The notes under the pieces are model-generated. The model was not told where the DNA came from, ran no database searches, and saw only the letters and a program-made list of their open reading frames with translations. Of a stretch of DNA of 64,000 bases, positions 15,728-25,076 are shown piece after piece (the stretch's first letter is position 1; every line of letters begins with the position of its first letter). This DNA comes from Streptomyces sp. CB03234 (GTDB lineage Bacteria; Actinomycetota; Actinomycetes; Streptomycetales; Streptomycetaceae): contig NZ_LIYH01000004.1 in NCBI RefSeq assembly GCF_001905885.1, positions 186,001 to 250,000 on the forward strand, written 5' to 3'. The translations under genes were made by a program, and so were the position numbers.

Positions 15728-16516
15728 TCACTCGCCGATGCGCACCAGCGCCAGGGTGATGTTGTCGGGCCCTCCGGCCTCCATGGCGGCCTTCCAGAGC
15801 TCGAAGGCCGCTCCGCCGTCGTCGTGGGCCCGCAGCAGGCCCTCCAACTCGTCGTCCGGCACCGGATCGGTCAGCCCGTCGCTGCAGATCAGGACGCGAT
15901 CGCCGGTGGTCAGCGGGGACGCCGTCACATGGGGCGTCACGGCGCTGAAGGCGTAGCCGCCGCCGAGCGTCTGCGTGACGGCCGACGTGGTACGCCGCCC
16001 CGGGGCCGGCGGTGGGCTGTCGTCGACGCTCACCTGGCGAAGCCCGTCCCGACCCGCCTCGTAGACCTTGCTGTCGCCCACATTGAACGTCAGCAGCGTC
16101 TCCGCCAGCACAACGGCTCCCGCGACGGTGGTTCCCATGGTGGCCAGCTCCGGGTGGCCCTCGGCGGCCGAGTACACCGCGCGGTTGCAGTCGTCCAGGG
16201 CGTCACGGACGGCTTCCTCGCCACCCAGGGAAGGGCCCAGCGAGGCGAGCCGACGGACGACCAGCGAACTGGCCACCTCGCCGGCCGGCTGCCCGCCCAG
16301 CCCGTCGGCGACCGCCACGACGAGCGGGGGGCCGAGGGGGAACACCAGCGACTGGGGACTCGTCGTCTCGGTGCCGCACAGCGTCCACGGTCCGACGACG
16401 AGGCTGTCCTCGTTGTCATGGCGGAGCAGCCCGGCATGGCTCAGGGCCGTCACAGCTGTGTACCGCACGGGAATCGACCGCCTTTCCGCAACGGCAGGCG
16501 TGCCTCTCATTCCCAT
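15728..16516 (-). CDS. PP2C-type Ser/Thr phosphatase
   Basis: A 262-aa metal-dependent phosphatase. Motifs in order: ALSHAGLLRHDNEDS, VVAVADGLGGQPAGEVAS, MGTTVAGAVVLAE, FNVGDSKVYEAGRDGL, VLICSDGLTDPVPDDEL and AGGPDNITLALVRIGE. The aspartates of DNEDS, ADG, SDG and PDN form the two-metal site, all present. It probably reverses Hanks-type kinase phosphorylation; the nearest kinase is the membrane kinase at 42702. The start is uncertain: ATG 16516 or 16510, or the in-frame GTG just before RYTAVTALSHAG. It diverges from the M28 peptidase gene. Confidence 0.9.
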   Translation of the reverse strand: MGMRGTPAVAERRSIPVRYTAVTALSHAGLLRHDNEDSLVVGPWTLCGTETTSPQSLVFPLGPPLVVAVADGLGGQPAGEVASSLVVRRLASLGPSLGGEEAVRDALDDCNRAVYSAAEGHPELATMGTTVAGAVVLAETLLTFNVGDSKVYEAGRDGLRQVSVDDSPPPAPGRRTTSAVTQTLGGGYAFSAVTPHVTASPLTTGDRVLICSDGLTDPVPDDELEGLLRAHDDGGAAFELWKAAMEAGGPDNITLALVRIGE

Positions 16517-16574
16517 GGTGACCCCGAGCCAGGGCGCGTGCCGGTCACCTGCGCCACCATGGACGGTGGCCACC

Positions 16575-17636
16575 ATGGACCGTACGAGGGAAGGTGGTGA
16601 CGGTGTGCTCCCGGCCCACATACCCGAGGTCGTACGGGAACTGACCCGGCGCGCGGACCCGCGGCGCCTCCGCCAGGACGTCGAGTTCCTCGCCGAGGGC
16701 CCGCGCGGCCGGACGCGCGCGCCCGAGGCCATGCTGCGGGCAGAGGCTTATGTGACGACCGAACTGACCGCGGCGGGCTGGCGGACCTGGCGGCAGCCGT
16801 TCGACGTATGGTGGCGCCTCGGCTCCACTGACCGGCGCGGTCACCAGGCGCTGCCGCTCGAATTCCGCCTCCACCCGCGGCTGACCGGTGCGAATGTGCT
16901 GGCTGAACCACCGGTGGGCCCTCACCGCCCCACCGTGGTCGTCGGCGCCCACCTGGACACCGTCGACGGCAGCCCGGGCGCCGACGACAATGCCTCGGGA
17001 GTGGCCGCACTGCTGGAGACGGCGCGGCTGCTCGGCGGGCTGCCGGGGGCACCCGACGTCACGTTCATGGTCTTCGACATGGAGGAACTGGGCCTGATCG
17101 GTTCCCGGTTCGCGGCTCAGTGGATCCGCCGCAACCGCAACGTCATGGGCATGATCTGCCTGGAGTCCGTCGGCTACTTCACGACCGAGCCCGGAAGTCA
17201 GCAGATGCCGATGGGCTTCGGCACGGCCTTTCCCCGCGTGGCCGCCGCGGTCCGCTCGGCCGGACTGCGCGGCGACTTCACCCTCGTGGTCCACCGCCGC
17301 TCGACGCGGGCGGCGGCCGCCCTCTGGCGCGGTGCCGCGCGGGCCACGGAGCCCGCGCTGTCCTGCGTCGCCCTGTGCGACCCGCGTCCGCAGGGCCCGC
17401 TGGGCGCGCTCGCCGGTCTCGGGGTTCCCCCGCTGGCCCATCTCGACCGCAGCGACCACGCGGCCTTCTGGAACACGGGGACTCCGGCCCTGATGCTCAC
17501 CGATACGGCGAACTTCCGTAACCGCCACTACCACCAGCCGACCGACACCCCCGACACTCTCGACTACCGGCGGCTGGCGGCGATCGCCGTCGCTACGGCC
17601 GCCACTGCCGCGTCCTGGCCGACCGGACATGAATGA
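16575..17636 (+). CDS. M28 family zinc peptidase
   Basis: A 353-aa aminopeptidase-like enzyme. Zinc and catalytic motifs are VVGAHLDTVDGSPGADDNAS (His126, Asp128, Asp137), FDMEELGLIGS (Glu170/171) and a C-terminal HYHQPTDTPDTLDY with the last ligand His. No signal peptide, so it is probably cytoplasmic. A GTG at 16605 with AGGGAAGG 10 nt upstream is an equally good start and would remove 10 residues. It converges on the BNR-repeat gene at 17720. Confidence 0.86.
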   Translation: MDRTREGGDGVLPAHIPEVVRELTRRADPRRLRQDVEFLAEGPRGRTRAPEAMLRAEAYVTTELTAAGWRTWRQPFDVWWRLGSTDRRGHQALPLEFRLHPRLTGANVLAEPPVGPHRPTVVVGAHLDTVDGSPGADDNASGVAALLETARLLGGLPGAPDVTFMVFDMEELGLIGSRFAAQWIRRNRNVMGMICLESVGYFTTEPGSQQMPMGFGTAFPRVAAAVRSAGLRGDFTLVVHRRSTRAAAALWRGAARATEPALSCVALCDPRPQGPLGALAGLGVPPLAHLDRSDHAAFWNTGTPALMLTDTANFRNRHYHQPTDTPDTLDYRRLAAIAVATAATAASWPTGHE

Positions 17637-17719
17637 AGCCGCCGTCACGACATGTGCGTGGATGACTTCGCGAGGTGGCAGGAGGTGTGTCACCCAACCT
17701 CGTGGGAACGGCCCGCCCC

Positions 17720-18805
17720 TCATTCGATCAACGCCGCCCGCACGCACAGCACATCCGGGAGGTGGGAGGCGAGCAACTGCCAGCTGTCGCCCTCGTCGGC
17801 GCTCGCGTACACCTCGCCGTTGCGGTTGCCGAAGTAGACGCCGGCCGGGTCCGCGTCGTCCGTGCACATCGCGTCGCGCAGCACCGTGCCGTAGTGGTCG
17901 CCCTCCGGCAGGCCGGCCGCCAGGGCTTCCCAACTGCCGCCCGCGTCACTCGTACGGTAGACGCGGCACCGCCGCTGAGCCGGCACCCGGTCGGAGTCGG
18001 CCGTGATGGGGAAGACGTACGCCACATCGGCGCGGTGCGGGTGGGCGACCGCCGCGAAGCCGAAGTCGGAGGGCAGCCCCGCGCCGATGTCGGTCCACTT
18101 GGCGCCGGCGTCGTCGCTCCGGTACACCCCCCAGTGGTTCTGCAGGTACAGCCGGTCCGGATCGCCCGCGTCCTGGGCGATCTTGTGCACGCACTGGCCG
18201 AAGACCGGGTTCGGGTCCGGCAGGAAGACCGCCGACACGCCCTGGTTGGACGGCGACCAGGTCACGCCGCCGTCGCGGGTGCGGAACACCCCCGCCGCCG
18301 ACACCGCGACCGTCACGGCGTCCGGGTCCCTCGGGTCCGTGACCACCGTGTGGAGCCCTTCACCGCCGCCGCCCGGCACCCACTGCGACCGCGTCGGGTG
18401 CTCCCACAGCGGCCGGACCAGCTCGAAGGTCTCCCCGCCGTCCTCGGAGCGGAACAGCGCGGCCGGCTCGGTGCCCGCGTACACCACGCCGGGCGCCGCC
18501 GGCCCGGCCGGGTGCAGCTGCCACACCCGCTCCAGCGAAGCCCCGGTGTCCTTGGGGAACGTGACGGCCGGCCGCGCCGGCTCCGTCCATGTCGCCCCCA
18601 GGTCGTCCGAGTGGAAGACCGAGGGGCCCCAGTGCGCGCTGTCCCCGCCGGCCAGCAGCCGGGGCGTGGTCCGGCGCTTGTCGATACCGATCGAATACAC
18701 GGCCTGCGCGTTGAACCGAGGGCCCTCGAACTCCCATCGGCCGCCGCGTCTGCGGCCGATGAACAGGCCCTTGCGGGTACCTACGGTCAGTAGCACGTCG
18801 GACAT
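17720..18805 (-). CDS. BNR/Asp-box repeat propeller protein (sialidase-like fold)
   Basis: A 361-aa protein made of Asp-box blades: FHSDDLGATWTEP, FRSEDGGETFELV, FRTRDGGVTWSPS, YRSDDAGAKWTDIG, YRTSDAGGSWEALA and ASADEGDSWQLLA. It starts MSDVLLTVGTRKGLFIG, a common start for the cytoplasmic Vps10/BNR-like group of actinobacteria. No signal peptide or sialidase catalytic FRIP arginine motif is visible, so it should not be called a sialidase. Function unknown; a ligand-binding scaffold is possible. Start ATG 18805 has AGGAGGTGT upstream. Confidence 0.85.
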   Translation of the reverse strand: MSDVLLTVGTRKGLFIGRRRGGRWEFEGPRFNAQAVYSIGIDKRRTTPRLLAGGDSAHWGPSVFHSDDLGATWTEPARPAVTFPKDTGASLERVWQLHPAGPAAPGVVYAGTEPAALFRSEDGGETFELVRPLWEHPTRSQWVPGGGGEGLHTVVTDPRDPDAVTVAVSAAGVFRTRDGGVTWSPSNQGVSAVFLPDPNPVFGQCVHKIAQDAGDPDRLYLQNHWGVYRSDDAGAKWTDIGAGLPSDFGFAAVAHPHRADVAYVFPITADSDRVPAQRRCRVYRTSDAGGSWEALAAGLPEGDHYGTVLRDAMCTDDADPAGVYFGNRNGEVYASADEGDSWQLLASHLPDVLCVRAALIE

Positions 18806-18897
18806 CGCCGACACCTCCTGGACGCCTTTGTCGCGGATACGGGCCAGTTTGCACCCACCCACTGACAGCGGCGCTCCCGACGCGGCGTTCGCCCAGG

Positions 18898-19992
18898 TCA
18901 GACCGAGCGGTGGTACTGATCCGGCACGTGCACGTCACCGCCGAGCTCACGGGCCGCGTGCCGCGCCCAGGACGGGTTGCGCAGCAGCTCGCGGCCCAGC
19001 AGCACCGCGTCCGCCTCGCCGTTGGCGACGATCTTCTCCGCCTGCTCGGCCTCCGTGATCAGCCCGACGGCGGCGACCGGCAGCCCGGTCTCCTCCCTCA
19101 CCCGCGCGGCGAACGGCACCTGGTATCCCGGGCCGACGGGGATGCGGACACGCGGGGCGTTGCCGCCGGTCGACACGTCGAGCAGGTCGACACCGTGCTC
19201 CTTGAGCAGCGCGGCGAAGCGGACCGTGTCGTCGCCCGTCCAGCCGGCCGTCCCCTCCAGCCAGTCGGTGGCGGAGATCCGGAAGAACAGCGGCAGCTCC
19301 TCGGGCCACACCTCCCGTACCGCGTCGACGACCTCCAGGGCGAAGCGCGTCCGGTTCTCGAAGGAGCCGCCGTACTCGTCGGTGCGGTGATTGCTGTACG
19401 GGGAGAGGAACTCGCCGATCAGGTAACCGTGCGCCCCGTGGATCTCGACGACCTGGAAGCCCGCGTCCAGCGCGCGGCGCGCCGCGGCCGCGAACTGTCC
19501 GGCCACCTCGTGTATCTGGTCTCGCGTCAGCTCGTCCGGCACGGGGTGACCGTCGTCGAAGGGCAGCGGGCTCGGGGCGACCGGCTGCCAGCCGTGCCCC
19601 TCGGCACCCACGGGGGCGCCGCCCTTCCAGGGCTGGTCGGTCGAGGCCTTGCGGCCCGCGTGGGCGATCTGGATGCCGGGGACGGTGCCCTGACCCTTGA
19701 GGAAACCGGTGATCCGGCGCAGCGCCTCGACCTGGGTGTCGTTCCAGATCCCGAGGTCGTACGGGCTGATGCGGCCCTCGGGGGAGACGGCGGTCGCCTC
19801 CAGCAGGATCAGTCCGGTGCCACCGGCGGCGCGGGCCGCGTAGTGGGCGAAGTGCCAGTCGTGCGCCACGCCCGCGTCCGGGCCGAACGCCTCGGCGCTG
19901 TACTGGCACATCGGGGCCATCCAGACGCGGTTGGGGACGGTCAGCGACCGGAGGGTGCGGGGCTCGAACAGTGCGCTCACGGCGGACTCCAT
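18898..19992 (-). CDS. NADH:flavin oxidoreductase, Old Yellow Enzyme (YqjM-like)
   Basis: A 364-aa TIM-barrel FMN enzyme that reduces activated C=C bonds with NAD(P)H. It starts SALFEPRTLRSLTVPNRVWM, with the YqjM-type cysteine in PMCQYSAE (residue 28), QIAHAGRKAS, the substrate-binding pair in VVEIHGAHGYLIGEFLSPYSN, DEYGGSFENRTRF, and DAVLLGRELLRNPSW. It is a thermophilic-like OYE by these marks. It diverges from an ArsR-type regulator, and the 113-nt gap holds two matching operators and both promoters, so OYE expression is probably induced by an electrophile or redox signal through that regulator. Confidence 0.93.
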   Translation of the reverse strand: MESAVSALFEPRTLRSLTVPNRVWMAPMCQYSAEAFGPDAGVAHDWHFAHYAARAAGGTGLILLEATAVSPEGRISPYDLGIWNDTQVEALRRITGFLKGQGTVPGIQIAHAGRKASTDQPWKGGAPVGAEGHGWQPVAPSPLPFDDGHPVPDELTRDQIHEVAGQFAAAARRALDAGFQVVEIHGAHGYLIGEFLSPYSNHRTDEYGGSFENRTRFALEVVDAVREVWPEELPLFFRISATDWLEGTAGWTGDDTVRFAALLKEHGVDLLDVSTGGNAPRVRIPVGPGYQVPFAARVREETGLPVAAVGLITEAEQAEKIVANGEADAVLLGRELLRNPSWARHAARELGGDVHVPDQYHRSV

Positions 19993-20021
19993 TCAGGGCG
20001 GAACCGGTGGGGTACGGGTCG

Positions 20022-20037
20022 TACGATAATCATCGTA
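20022..20037. promoter_or_regulatory. Operator 1, TACGA-N6-TCGTA
   Basis: Perfect 6-bp arms TACGAT/ATCGTA around AATC. It overlaps the -10 region of the OYE promoter (minus strand). The same half-sites recur in operator 2, 34 bp away, which argues for binding by the adjacent ArsR-type regulator. Confidence 0.65.
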
Positions 20038-20053
20038 GTACGGGAACTGTCAA
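20026..20053 (-). promoter_or_regulatory. Promoter of the OYE gene
   Basis: On the minus strand, -35 TTGACA (20048-20053), a 16-nt spacer and -10 GATTAT (20026-20031), pointing at the OYE gene. The -10 lies inside operator 1. Confidence 0.55.
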
Positions 20054-20075
20054 ACTACGAGAGACCTCGTACAAT
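20047..20075 (+). promoter_or_regulatory. Promoter of the ArsR-type gene
   Basis: -35 CTGTCA (20047-20052), a 17-nt spacer and -10 TACAAT (20070-20075), pointing at the regulator. The -10 overlaps the end of operator 2, and the -35 overlaps the opposing -35 of the OYE gene. Confidence 0.55.
20056..20071. promoter_or_regulatory. Operator 2, TACGA-N6-TCGTA
   Basis: Perfect 6-bp arms TACGAG/CTCGTA around AGAC. It covers the spacer and the first base pairs of the -10 of the regulator promoter, which predicts autorepression. Confidence 0.65.
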
Positions 20076-20105
20076 GGGAACCCACCCGATGCCCCTGGAG
20101 CCGCC

Positions 20106-20456
20106 GTGACCACCGCGACCAGTCCGCGCGAGCTCGCGCACCCCGCGCGCGACGAGATCCGCCTCGAAGGCGTGCTCCACGCGCTGTCCGACCCCATGCG
20201 GCTGCGCGTCGTCCGCGAACTGGCGGCGGCCGGTTGTGAGGTGGCCTGCTCGTACATCGACCTGCCGGTCACCAAGTCGACCAGCACCCACCACTTCCGC
20301 GTGCTGCGCGAGAGCGGCGTCATCCGCCAGACCTACCAAGGCACTGCCAAGATGAACGGCCTCCGCCGCACCGACCTGGACGCTCTTTTCCCCGGCCTCC
20401 TGGACACCCTCCTCGCCGCCGCCGAAAGCCAGGCCGCCCGCCTCGGCACCCCCTAA
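20106..20456 (+). CDS. ArsR/HTH-type transcriptional repressor
   Basis: A 116-aa winged-helix protein: GVLHALSDPMRLRVVRELAA, then the recognition-helix region PVTKSTSTHHFRVLRESGVIRQTYQGT. The fold and ALSDPMRLRVV motif are of the ArsR group. The usual CVC metal motif is absent; cysteines at GCEVACSYID could be a thiol sensor instead. GTG 20106 with GGAG 5 nt upstream. Divergent from the OYE gene with two shared operators, so it probably represses both genes and senses a reactive electrophile or oxidant (inference). Confidence 0.88.
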   Translation: MTTATSPRELAHPARDEIRLEGVLHALSDPMRLRVVRELAAAGCEVACSYIDLPVTKSTSTHHFRVLRESGVIRQTYQGTAKMNGLRRTDLDALFPGLLDTLLAAAESQAARLGTP

Positions 20457-20513
20457 CCGCCTCGTAACCGCCCGGCACCGTCCCGCGCCGGCCACCGCGA
20501 CACGGGCGGGGGC

Positions 20514-21860
<1,347 letters not shown>

Positions 21861-21986
21861 GGCTGCGCTCCTTCCCGCTGGGACTCCCAGCATCGCACCG
21901 CCGCGCCCACGGGGGGAGGTGCGGTACGTACGGACGTGCGCCGACGGGGTGCCGGGGGGCCCGCCACCACCGTTCCCGGGGCACCG

Positions 21987-22646
21987 TCACATGGAGCGCA
22001 TACGGTCGATCTCGGCCGTCTGCTGGGCGATCACGTCGTTGGCCATCTCCTCCACCTGGACGTTGTTCCCCTCCGACAGCACCTCGCCGGCCATGGTGAC
22101 CGCGCCCTGGTGATGGGTGATCATCAGCTTCAGGAACAGTTCGTCGAAGGCCTCGCCGCGCGCGTCGCGCAACTGGGCCAATTGGGCCTCGGTCGCCATA
22201 CCGGGCATGGTCCCGTGGTCATGGCCCGTCTGCGGCCTGGGCCCACCGTTGTTTTTCAGCCATCCCCGCATCGCGTCGATTTCCGGCTGCTGCGCCGCCG
22301 CTATGCGCGCGGCCACCTGCTTCACCTGGGTCGATGCCGCCTGCTTCGCGGCGAGCGCGGTCATCTCCAGGGCCTGGCCATGGTGGACGATCATCATCTG
22401 CGCGTAGGTGAAATCCGCCGAGTTGGGCGTGTCGGGCGGGACGGCCTCGCGCGCCTCCTCCGGCGAGAGCGTACGCGCGGGCTCCCCCGGCTTTCCGGGC
22501 GCGACCACCGCCGGGCCGCCGTTCCCGGCCGCCGCCTGGGACTGAGGTCCGTCCTCCGCTCCGGAGGGCGCGGACTCGCATGCCGCCAGGGCGAGTACGG
22601 CGGTCAGGGCGGCCGCCGCCGCGACGCCTGCGCTGCGCTTCGACAC
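21987..22646 (-). CDS. DUF305 family lipoprotein
   Basis: A 219-aa exported lipoprotein. Residues 1-25 form a lipoprotein signal with lipobox LAAC. The mature part has two DUF305 half-repeats: SADFTYAQMMIVHHGQALEMTALA and FDELFLKLMITHHQGAVTMAGE, each with a paired-His/Met metal-like cluster, plus a His/Met-rich linker (GHDHGTMPGM). The family is ferritin-like in fold; some members bind copper. GTG 22646 is chosen because GGAGG lies exactly 6 nt upstream; an in-frame ATG at 22670 would extend the signal without a ribosome site. It diverges from the secreted LVIVD protein, suggesting a shared cell-surface job. Confidence 0.88.
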   Translation of the reverse strand: MSKRSAGVAAAAALTAVLALAACESAPSGAEDGPQSQAAAGNGGPAVVAPGKPGEPARTLSPEEAREAVPPDTPNSADFTYAQMMIVHHGQALEMTALAAKQAASTQVKQVAARIAAAQQPEIDAMRGWLKNNGGPRPQTGHDHGTMPGMATEAQLAQLRDARGEAFDELFLKLMITHHQGAVTMAGEVLSEGNNVQVEEMANDVIAQQTAEIDRMRSM

Positions 22647-22690
22647 GAGAATCCTCCAGAGGCGCGTCATGAAGTCTCTGTTGCCATCTA

Positions 22691-22718
22691 TTGAGATGTG
22701 CATGCAAAGGAAGATACT
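22691..22718 (+). promoter_or_regulatory. Promoter of the LVIVD-repeat gene
   Basis: TTGAGA (22691-22696), a 16-nt spacer and GATACT (22713-22718), placing the start of transcription about 47 nt before the GTG at 22772. Confidence 0.4.
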
Positions 22719-22771
22719 GCCGGGGTCCATGACCCGTTCACCTCCGAACGGAGACAAGGGAGGACGACGCA

Positions 22772-24304
22772 GTGATCTCGTTGCGCACCACTCACGTGCG
22801 ACGCAGACGTCTGGGCGTGGCCACCGCCGCGGCCGGTCTCCTCGCGACACTCCTGACGGCCGCCCCCGCGGCCGCCGTGCCCGACCCCGGAGACGCTCCC
22901 GCCCCACAGGGCACCGTCTCCTCACAGCAGCAGGCGGAAGCCCTCGCGGCCATCCGTTCCGGTGAGATTCCCGGTGTGGACGAGATCGTCCACAGCGACA
23001 ACATCACGCACGTCGCCAACGTCCCGCGCGATGCCTTCACCGGCATCAACTCGGACCTCGCCTTCCAGGGCCGTTACGCCTTCGCCGGCAACTACGACGG
23101 CTTCCGCATCTTCGACATCAGCGACCCCGCGTCGCCCAGAACCGTCGCCCAGGTCCTCTGCCCCGGTTCCCAGAACGACGTGTCCGTCTCCGGCAACCTC
23201 CTCTTCCTCTCCACCGACTCCTCGCGCAGCGACAACTCCTGCACCAGCACCACGCAGCCCGCGACCGAGAAGTCCTCCTGGGAGGGCATGAAGATCTTCG
23301 ACATCAGCGACAAGCGGAACCCCAAGTACGTCGCCGCCGTCGGGACCGCCTGTGGCTCGCACACGCACACCCTCGTCCCGGAGCGCAGGAACGTCTACGT
23401 CTACGTCTCCTCGTACTCGCCGAACGCCGCGTTCCCCGACTGCCGGCCGCCGCACGACGGCATCTCGGTCATCAAGGTGCCGCGCAAGGCCCCGGAGAAG
23501 GCCGCGGTCGTGAACTTCCCCGTCCTCTTCCCGGGCGAGGGCCCCGACGGCGGCGGCAACCCCGGCGCGCCCACCAACCCGGGCGTCTCCAAGACCACCG
23601 GCTGCCACGACATCACCGTGCTGCCCTCCAAGGACCTGGCTGCCGGGGCGTGCATGGGCGACGGCATCCTCATGAACATCGAGGACCCGGAGAACCCGAA
23701 GGTGATCGACCGCGTCCAGGACAACGTCAACTTCGCCTTCTGGCACTCCGCGACCTTCAACCAGAAGGCCGACAAGGTCGTCTTCACCGACGAGCTGGGC
23801 GGCGGCTCCGCCGCCACCTGCAACGAGCGCATCGGCCCCCACCGCGGCGCGGACGGCATCTACGACATCGTCGGCAAGGGCGACAAGCGCAAGCTCGTCT
23901 TCCGCAGCTACTTCAAGATCGACCGACACCAGGCGGACACCGAGAACTGCGTCGCCCACAACGGCTCCCTCATCCCGGTCAAGGGCAAGGACCTGATGGT
24001 CCAGGCCTGGTACCAGGGCGGCGTCTCGGTATGGGACTTCACCGACTCCGCCAAGCCCAAGGAGATCGCCTACTTCGAGCGCGGTCCGCTCACCACGGAC
24101 AGGATCATGAGCGGCGGCTCCTGGTCCGCCTACTACTACAACGGGCACATCTACTCGAACGACGAACGCAAGGGCTTCGACGTCCTCAGGCTCGACGACC
24201 GTCGTACGGATCCGGCGAAGCGGGTGCGGATGGACGAGCTCAACGTCCAGACCCAGCCGGACTACTTCGACGACTTCGACGACGACAACGACGACGACGA
24301 CTGA
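22772..24304 (+). CDS. Secreted LVIVD-repeat protein with acidic tail
   Basis: A 510-aa secreted propeller-like protein. A Tat/Sec-type signal with an RRRR stretch runs to about residue 36 (AAPAAAVPD). LVIVD-like blades follow: RYAFAGNYDGFRIFDISDPA, MKIFDISDKRNPKYVAAVG, ILMNIEDPENPKVIDRV and QGGVSVWDFTDSAKPKEIAYF. Several histidines (HTHTL, GCHDIT, AHNGSL) could bind metal. The last 13 residues are almost all Asp. GTG 22772 with AGGGAGG upstream. It diverges from the DUF305 lipoprotein. Its 3' end overlaps the TetR gene on the opposite strand by 43 bp. Confidence 0.87.
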   Translation: MISLRTTHVRRRRLGVATAAAGLLATLLTAAPAAAVPDPGDAPAPQGTVSSQQQAEALAAIRSGEIPGVDEIVHSDNITHVANVPRDAFTGINSDLAFQGRYAFAGNYDGFRIFDISDPASPRTVAQVLCPGSQNDVSVSGNLLFLSTDSSRSDNSCTSTTQPATEKSSWEGMKIFDISDKRNPKYVAAVGTACGSHTHTLVPERRNVYVYVSSYSPNAAFPDCRPPHDGISVIKVPRKAPEKAAVVNFPVLFPGEGPDGGGNPGAPTNPGVSKTTGCHDITVLPSKDLAAGACMGDGILMNIEDPENPKVIDRVQDNVNFAFWHSATFNQKADKVVFTDELGGGSAATCNERIGPHRGADGIYDIVGKGDKRKLVFRSYFKIDRHQADTENCVAHNGSLIPVKGKDLMVQAWYQGGVSVWDFTDSAKPKEIAYFERGPLTTDRIMSGGSWSAYYYNGHIYSNDERKGFDVLRLDDRRTDPAKRVRMDELNVQTQPDYFDDFDDDNDDDD

Positions 24305-24930
24305 GCCGGCCTCGTGGGCGTTCCGCCGGGCGGCCCGTCGTCCGGCGGGACGCCCAGCTCCCAGTCCAGCCCGTACCGCTGGAACAGCTCGGCGCGCAGC
24401 CGCGCCCGCGGCATCGGCGCCCCCGGCAGCAGCACCGCGAAGACCGCCCCCATCAGCAGGGCCCGCAGCAGCGGATAGTCCGCGTCCACGTCCCGCACCC
24501 CGTACCGGTCCACCGTGTCCCGCAACAGGGACGCCAGCCGCTGCTGCTCCGGACACTGCACGAACCCCTCCGCCTGGAGGATCCCGGCCATGTGCGTACG
24601 CATCAGCCTGGGCCGCTCCACCGCGAGGCCCAGGATCGCGTCGATGGCCCGGGCCAGCCGCTCGCGCCCGTCCTCGCTGCGCGGCTCCCGCTCCAGCGCC
24701 GCCTCCAGGGTCAGGTGCATCAGCCGGTGCACCGCCGACTGGAGCAGCTGCCGCTTGCCGGGGAAGTAGTACGAGACCAGCCCGCGCGCCGAACCGGCCC
24801 GGTCCGCGATGTCGGCCAGGGTCGTCGCCTCGTACCCCCGCTCGGAGACCAGCTCCACCGTCGCCTGCAGCAGCCGCTCCCGCGAACGCCGCCGCAGCTC
24901 TTCGTTGACCGATGCGCTGCGCGGGGACAT
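24262..24930 (-). CDS. TetR/AcrR family transcriptional regulator
   Basis: A 222-aa regulator. The N-terminal HTH is RERLLQATVELVSERGYEAT followed by LADIADRAGSARGLVSYYF with PGKRQLL; the rest is a helical ligand domain. The last residues (SSSSLSSSKSSK) are encoded antisense to the Asp tail of the LVIVD gene. ATG 24930 has AGGAG 8 nt upstream. An imperfect palindrome next to its -10 is a likely own operator. Target genes other than itself are not evident; the convergent secreted protein or the HAD gene upstream are candidates. Confidence 0.9.
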   Translation of the reverse strand: MSPRSASVNEELRRRSRERLLQATVELVSERGYEATTLADIADRAGSARGLVSYYFPGKRQLLQSAVHRLMHLTLEAALEREPRSEDGRERLARAIDAILGLAVERPRLMRTHMAGILQAEGFVQCPEQQRLASLLRDTVDRYGVRDVDADYPLLRALLMGAVFAVLLPGAPMPRARLRAELFQRYGLDWELGVPPDDGPPGGTPTRPAQSSSSLSSSKSSK

Positions 24931-24945
24931 GCTTTAACTCCTGCG

Positions 24946-24968
24946 TTGACTGGCTCGCAGCCAATATA
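24946..24968 (-). promoter_or_regulatory. TetR gene promoter -10 and operator palindrome
   Basis: TTGACTGGC-T-CGCAGCCAA (24946-24964) has half-sites TTG(A/G)CTG matching at 6 of 7 positions. It abuts the minus-strand -10 TATATT (24963-24968) and lies just before the ribosome site, a typical autorepression layout. Confidence 0.5.
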
Positions 24969-24984
24969 CTCAGAGGCGTGCCGA

Positions 24985-25019
24985 CCGGACCGGGCGACGC
25001 GGGGGATCGTCCGGTCCGG
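24985..25019 (-). terminator. Long hairpin after the HAD gene
   Basis: CCGGACCGGGCGA pairs with TCGTCCGGTCCGG over 13 bp (one wobble) with a 9-nt loop, 58 nt past the stop of the HAD gene and before the TetR promoter. No T-run. Confidence 0.6.
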
Positions 25020-25076
25020 GACGGCCTGTATCGACGCGTGCGGCCGACCGGCGGGTACGGCCGCCGACGCACGCGG

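Noticed and set aside
17720..18805. Naming the BNR protein an exo-sialidase
   Set aside because: Asp-boxes are present but no signal peptide, FRIP motif or catalytic triad of sialidases can be seen.
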